Assembly: GCA_002189035.1 (NCBI GenBank)
Contig: CM007990.1
Coordinates: 5,332,001-5,396,000 of the forward strand
From: Utricularia gibba
Lineage: Eukaryota; Streptophyta; Magnoliopsida; Lamiales; Lentibulariaceae
Reading direction: 5' to 3'
DNA: 64,000 bases
The notes beneath the pieces are model-generated. The model was not told the DNA's origin and did no database searches. It saw nothing but the letters and a program-made list of their open reading frames with translations. How positions within the stretch are numbered: the stretch's first letter is position 1; each line of letters starts with the position of its first letter. The position numbers were made by a program, and so were the translations under genes. Shown here one piece after another: positions 58,901 to 64,000 of the stretch.

Positions 58901-61900
58901 GACATAAAAGTTGGGTCCTCGTGAAAAATGTAAAAAGAAAGTGACACTTGATGATAAGAAACATGTACTTTCTACTGTTTTCCATGTGTTAAGTTCTATT
59001 TTCAATTTTGTTGAAAACTTCTTCTGTGAATCTTTTGGTATTAATAATCATATTGCCCATGTCAAATGATGTTATTAGGCTAGACAACTCGAGAACATTG
59101 AAGGTCATTTCTGGTTCTGAGTCACCAATAGGTGCTGCCAACTTGAGAAGGCACCGAAGAGTAGCTGGTGTTGGTTCGTATTTTCAGCAACAAGACTTAG
59201 CATTGACACATTATCATTGGCAGGTGTGTTTACCTCAATTCTTTGCAACGTATTGAATTTCTTATCTACCAAATCCACTTATTCTTGCATACTGCTAAAC
59301 TTCTATATGTCAGATTATTCAGCTTGTACCTGCCCAACAGCCAGGGCAACTTTCTGCCTGGGTTGTTGTGAACGGAATAATGCATAAGGTTCCCATTATT
59401 GTTGCTCGAAAGTTTTATCTCAACTCTAAAGCCCCAGTAACAGAGGACTTTCCTGGTAGGCATGTGAACAAATCTCTTCCACATGGGCATAAAAGCTACA
59501 ACCTGATTGAGGTAGGAAATTGATAGATTGTGCCATTGAAAGGTAATTTGTCTTATGATTTTTTATTACTCTTGTTCCAAGGTTACAATTGACGAAGACC
59601 AGTTCAGAGATGAAAGCCAGAGATTATTGGCTCATCTTGCTGATCCTGATGTTGAGGTGACGTTTTTCTTGTTTTTTTTTTTTTTAAATCTTGGGATTCA
59701 AGCATTAAAGCTAATTTAATATTGCTTCAGAAATACAAAAATCAGATGTCTGTATCCTATCAAAAGCTCAAGAGGCATTGGAAGTATATTGTTGACTGCT
59801 CCCTACTATAGGTTTTCTATCAAACTAAAATATGAGCGCTAATTTGAAAGAGTTACCGTGGTTTTTATCAATTGTGTCACAGATATTAAGGCAACGTATG
59901 GATTTTTTATATAGCTTGACGAATTCTGATGTAAGAGGATAAATAAGTTGATTGTGTCTATTGTTTTTTTATATTTTGAAAGAGGGAAGTGGTTGTCTAA
60001 TTTGTTGTTTCTCTTGTTTGGGGAGAAAGAATTAGGATTAATTGATATATTACACACATGTATTGTCACCCTTCAACCATCATTTGCTCTAGTTTTCTGA
60101 AGAGTAGAATGGAGTCTTTGTCAAATGATTATGCCATTATTGTATCTAATGAAATTTACAATGCTGCTTGAAATTCAACATCGATAGAATGTCGGAACAG
60201 GTTTTATTTTCTGTTTGCGAAGTCTGATGCTTGATTTTGAACTTGCCAGGGAATATATGAAACTAAGATCCCCCTGGAGTTGAATGCCATCTTGCAAATT
60301 GGTTGTGTCTGTAAAGTTGACCATACTGCAAAAAAGAAAAGTTTCCGGGATGGCTGGAGTTTGAGTGACTTGAATATGAAGACTACAACTGAATGTCCAT
60401 ATTTGGAGAAGTCAATTTGCTTCTTCTACTTGTATCATAGGTACATTTGTCTCTGTCGGTGGTATGCAAGACATTTTTCCGTGACCATGTGGTTCTGACA
60501 TTCTTTGCACCTTTGCCTCTCGGAAAAAATCCCTATGATCAGTTTTTCTTTCAGCATTCTGGTGTTGAATTTTCTAACTGTTGATCTATTTGATGCAGCA
60601 TTTGTTAAATGACCATGGGTTTTAAACATTGCTTATTTTTTACTTTTTCAGCATTTCAGATAGTCGAGCTATTTATATTGGATACTTCCCAGCATCTAGC
60701 CAAATATATGTGGTAGTTGTAAATCCTTTCCAGACTAAGGAATTATCAGTTCCAATGCTAGAAAGGCAATTTCGTGAAGTAAGCCAAGCATCATCTTGTC
60801 CAACTCCAGCTGTAAATGAAGGAATTGCATTCAAGGTAAAAGTTTGGAAGCCCTTTTCTCTTAAAAAAAAATCCCTGGTTCAATCCAATATCTTTCTTTC
60901 CTTCTATTTGGTTCATACGATGGTATCATATTCAGTTATTTTTACTATGACATTGAAAAGATGGATTATGTTAGCGACATCAAGGATGCTGAAAGGATCC
61001 TGCAGATGACACTAGCAGAATACAGGTTTTTTTTCTTATCATTTCTTTATGCAAATGCAGTTTATATAATTTCTTGTGAATCTTTTTCCTCTCTCCGTAG
61101 AATTTTGTCTACATTTATGGAGAACTATTACTTGTGTTAGAGAGAATGAGTGTTCCTAGAATTGAGCAAACAAATTGAAAGTTTGGAGCTATTTGCTCTT
61201 TTTACCAGTAGTATAAATGGTGCTGAATGCAAGGACATTGACATTTTAATGACCAACTTTGTTTTTGTCAAGCTGTGAAATGTGAATTAATGTCCTGCCC
61301 ACCCATGCTCACATTTTCTTTTTGGTTTCCAGGCACAAGCACCAGCGACCTATACTCGCTGTTGTTGAATGCCCAAATTTCCAGCTAATGAAGTCAACGG
61401 TGCCAGCATTGGAAGATTTTCCCTGTGTTACCATTCCTTCTAATCTGCGCGATAGTCAGTATCAGGTTGTGAAAAATCTTTACGTGTATGTCTGTTCAAC
61501 AGTGCCTACATTGCAAGATTCTCCCTATGTTTCTCTTTTTGGTCTGACGTTAGTCTTTCTGTTTGTATAGGCCATAGGATGGCAAGTCATTGCTGCTAAA
61601 ATTGGACTGCAGAGGTGTGCTGCCTCTTCTCAGTGGTTGAATGAAAGAGTTGCTCTATCACGATATGCCCACGTAAGGACCAGAAAATTTTATCAAGTCA
61701 TCCTGTTGTGTTTCAGAATTTCTTTACCTATTTACATGTGCAGGTTCCACTGGGGAATTTTGAAGTTGATTGGCTGATATACACATTGGATGTCTTCCTA
61801 TCTAGGGCATTGCGTGATAATCAACAGGTTTATGTTTTACCATGCAAATGCATGATAATTAGTTTTAGTTTACCGTGCAAATTTTTTTCATGTCCTTGGA

Positions 61901-64000
61901 GATTCTGCTGAGTATAAGTGATTTCTGGAGTGTCGCATCATGGTTTGGAGCCTGTGCCATATATTTGATTTATCTCTTGGGAACTGCTGATGTAGCAGCT
62001 TCTATGGATTTCCGACAATGGTATCCCTGACCTTGGAGGCACCAATGCAGAAGCTACTTGTTTTATAGATGAGGTTGTTGCTTCGGTGTTTCTCTTTTCT
62101 TTTTTCCTGGGCCTGTTATTTTATCGATATCATGTATGCTGAGTTTTTCTTTCCAATTCCAGGTGAATCAGCCTTGTCTCACCAATCCTGGAGCGTATAG
62201 AAAAATAACTGTTGAGCTTAAGGTCCAGTGCTTTTTTCGGGAAATCTGATATAACGACCACCAGTCCAAGGATCACAGGCATTGACATGAATTTTTTATT
62301 CTGAATTTTAGATACACCACCTAGCTGTCAATGCCCTTCTGAAGAGCAATCAAGTGAATGAAATGGAAGGAGGTTCCGTATTTGGTCTAGACCCCAAGTT
62401 GGATCCTGATTTCTACTGTTCCGAAAAAGAATATAGCTTTGATGAGGCTACATCCTGTGCTCCTGCTTTTCGAGTTCTCAAACAGTTAGTCCAGAGATGC
62501 CTTGCTGATGCAGTCACATCCGGAAATGTCTTTGCAGATGCTATTCTACAGCATTTGTACCGCTGGCTATGCAGGTTGCTGAATGCTTTCTGTTCAATAC
62601 ATCACAGTTCGTTTCTTTTTGAACCAAATTTTCATTATCCTTATTGCAGCCCAAAATCTAGACTTCATGACCCTGCTCTCCACTGCATGCTCCACAAGGT
62701 AAAAATTTTCTTCAATGGTAACAAGATCCGTTCTCAATTAAAAGAAAGAAATCTACCAACGCAAATGTTGTGATGCACATTTTTTCCGTGCCCCTTCACA
62801 ATTGTCACACAAATGTAAAATACAGTCTAAACAACCTTTGGAGGCTAAAATGCTACATGGATAGTCCTTTTCAGTACTCCAAGTTTGTCTAGCCATAATT
62901 TTCTTTACATGTTGCTTGGAACATTGATTGACAGATCATGAAAAAGGTTTTCGCATTGCTGTTGGCGGAGATCCGCAAAATGGGTGGTACCATCATATTT
63001 GCAAGCTTCAAAAAAATCATATTTGATACAGGAAAGTTGGACCTATCTGCAGCTAAAGTTTTCTGCGAGAGTGTGCTCAAGACCCTACAAACTAGGTATT
63101 GCATGATTTTCTGGGAACTGCAATGGCTTTCTATATCCTTGGGTTTTTCTCCAACTTTTTTTTTCGTCTTAGGGATTTATTTGAATGGATTGATCTGGAG
63201 CCTATCCAGTTTTGGGATTGCCTACTTTTCATGGATCAGGTAAGTTGCATCATTTTTTGAGTATTGCCTTTGAACAGTCTTAGCAGTCCTATTTGCTATT
63301 TTGGTTGGAATTCTGATAGTTCTCTCTATCAATTTATTCCTAGTACAATTATGGTGGAATTCAAGCTAGAATGGAGGTGGCAGAAGACAGTTCAGAAGTA
63401 AGACCAGAAATCATTTTCAAGAATGATCCTGACATTGTTTCCAGCTGGGCCATCGCAGAAATGTTGCCTAAAGTCACCCAGGTAAATTTTTATAGAACAA
63501 AAAAGATTGGTTCAGCATATGGGCGGGGTTTCTGGTCCTATCTAAAGTTTTATTGAATCGCACATTGTTAGCATAAACGGGACAAAGTCCCTGGAATGAA
63601 ATGTCACCATTGAGCTTTCCAAAACCCAACTATTGTCATTCAAATCTGTTAGCTGAATTCATAGGAGGTATTTTATTTGATTCATCCAGATACAATGTTA
63701 TTTCTGTTCACAGGACCACTTTATTGTAATTGTTTCGGAGTTTCTGTTTTTCCCATGGAAATATGCACAAGATGAAGCTGCAAAACGAGAATCTGCATTG
63801 GGCAATGCATGTACTCCATCAATAACTGCTTCAACTGCTGAAGCTATCGAATCAGTGATTACAGAATTTCTCAGAAAGAAGGTAACTGTATAGATTCATT
63901 TGATTGTTGTTTTTACACTTATAAATTACCACCCTTTATTTAATGCGTACGTTGCAGATTGCCTCTGATTTTACAGAGAAGCTTCTTAAAATTGTCTGTG
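49920..64000 (+). CDS. POL2A: DNA polymerase epsilon catalytic subunit A (POL2A), 3' end outside the window
   Basis: Forty-seven exons are in view, all in frame, for about 1994 of roughly 2160 residues. Exons: 49920-50081, 50189-50254, 50336-50395, 50492-50587, 51148-51308, 51429-51517, 51615-51832, 52143-52229, 52322-52456, 52658-52780, 52944-53027, 53497-53661, 53770-53946, 54337-54450, 54626-54730, 54799-54917, 55009-55120, 55277-55371, 55492-55597, 55673-55752, 55839-56015, 56207-56291, 56423-56503, 56614-56757, 57002-57097, 57527-57727, 58007-58061, 58130-58272, 58336-58781, 59079-59223, 59314-59511, 59582-59656, 60250-60440, 60652-60835, 60961-61025, 61333-61465, 61571-61672, 61744-61827, 61999-62073, 62163-62222, 62312-62574, 62650-62698, 62935-63095, 63173-63239, 63344-63481, 63714-63881, 63958-beyond the edge. 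The proofreading domain shows FDIETT (Asp248, Glu250), [10 protein letters not shown] and [12 protein letters not shown]. The polymerase domain shows motif A DVAAMYPN (Asp599), motif [10 protein letters not shown] and motif C DTDG (823-826). The inactive second half follows. The C-terminal cysteine modules lie beyond 64000. The enzyme makes the leading strand at replication forks; Arabidopsis alleles (tilted1, esd7, abo4) affect embryo cell cycle and flowering. Confidence 0.97.

Noticed and set aside
1-64000. Transposable-element genes, CRISPR arrays, tRNA or rRNA genes
   Set aside because: I saw no reverse transcriptase, integrase or transposase motifs, no regular spaced repeats and no convincing tRNA cloverleaf or rRNA by eye. 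A tRNAscan or repeat-library search could still find small or decayed elements.

Overview
This is nuclear DNA from a flowering plant, almost certainly a eudicot. It has many short GT-AG introns, AT-rich introns and intergenic DNA, and plant-only families (PPR, Dof, COBRA-like, AP1/FUL-type MADS, RG-I rhamnosyltransferase, GRV2). Gene density is about one gene per 4-5 kb. I see no transposon open reading frames, CRISPR array, rRNA or convincing tRNA. All family calls come from reading translations and from memory of family members; no database was searched. Exon coordinates were set by hand from splice sites, reading frame and conservation.

Layout. 674-2808 (-): ankyrin + CbxX/CfxQ-type AAA ATPase. 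5162-7486 (+): PLS-type PPR protein. 7618-8356 (+): intronless, broken copy of a sugar-phosphate/triose-phosphate-type translocator. 8846-12777 (+): 2-oxoglutarate/Fe(II) oxygenase, 15 exons. 13364-25088 (+): GRV2/RME-8, a J-domain endosomal protein, 22 exons, one frame break near the end. 26612-28872 (+): COBRA-like GPI-anchored protein. 29578-31421 (+): FRUITFULL-like MADS factor. 32032-32770 (+): USP-domain protein. 33526-34778 (-): ER-type adenine nucleotide carrier. 36608-37465 (-): Dof factor of the DOF5.4/OBP4 type. 39602-41225 (+): BSD-domain protein. 43956-46079 (+): rhamnogalacturonan-I rhamnosyltransferase-like GT. 46625-48839 (-): RING + PHD protein, one frame break. 49920 to beyond 64000 (+): catalytic subunit of DNA polymerase epsilon (POL2A), 47 exons in view, cut by the window edge.

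The genes do not form an operon or a single pathway. Two are cell-wall genes (COBRA-like, RRT), two are developmental transcription factors (FUL-like, Dof), and the rest are housekeeping genes (endosome sorting, replication, organelle/ER transport). The COBRA-like, FUL-like and Dof cluster resembles the Arabidopsis chromosome 5 neighbourhood of OBP4, FUL and COBRA, which suggests an old conserved block.

Most notable points: (1) two otherwise intact genes, GRV2 and the RING/PHD gene, each lack exactly one base in a G/C homopolymer inside a conserved coding exon; assembly error is the simplest reading, real mutation the alternative. (2) A translocator copy with a stop codon and two internal deletions lies directly behind the PPR gene. 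(3) The RING/PHD gene has a third coding exon that a simple ORF reading misses. (4) The POL2A upstream region carries a TATA box and a consensus E2F site.
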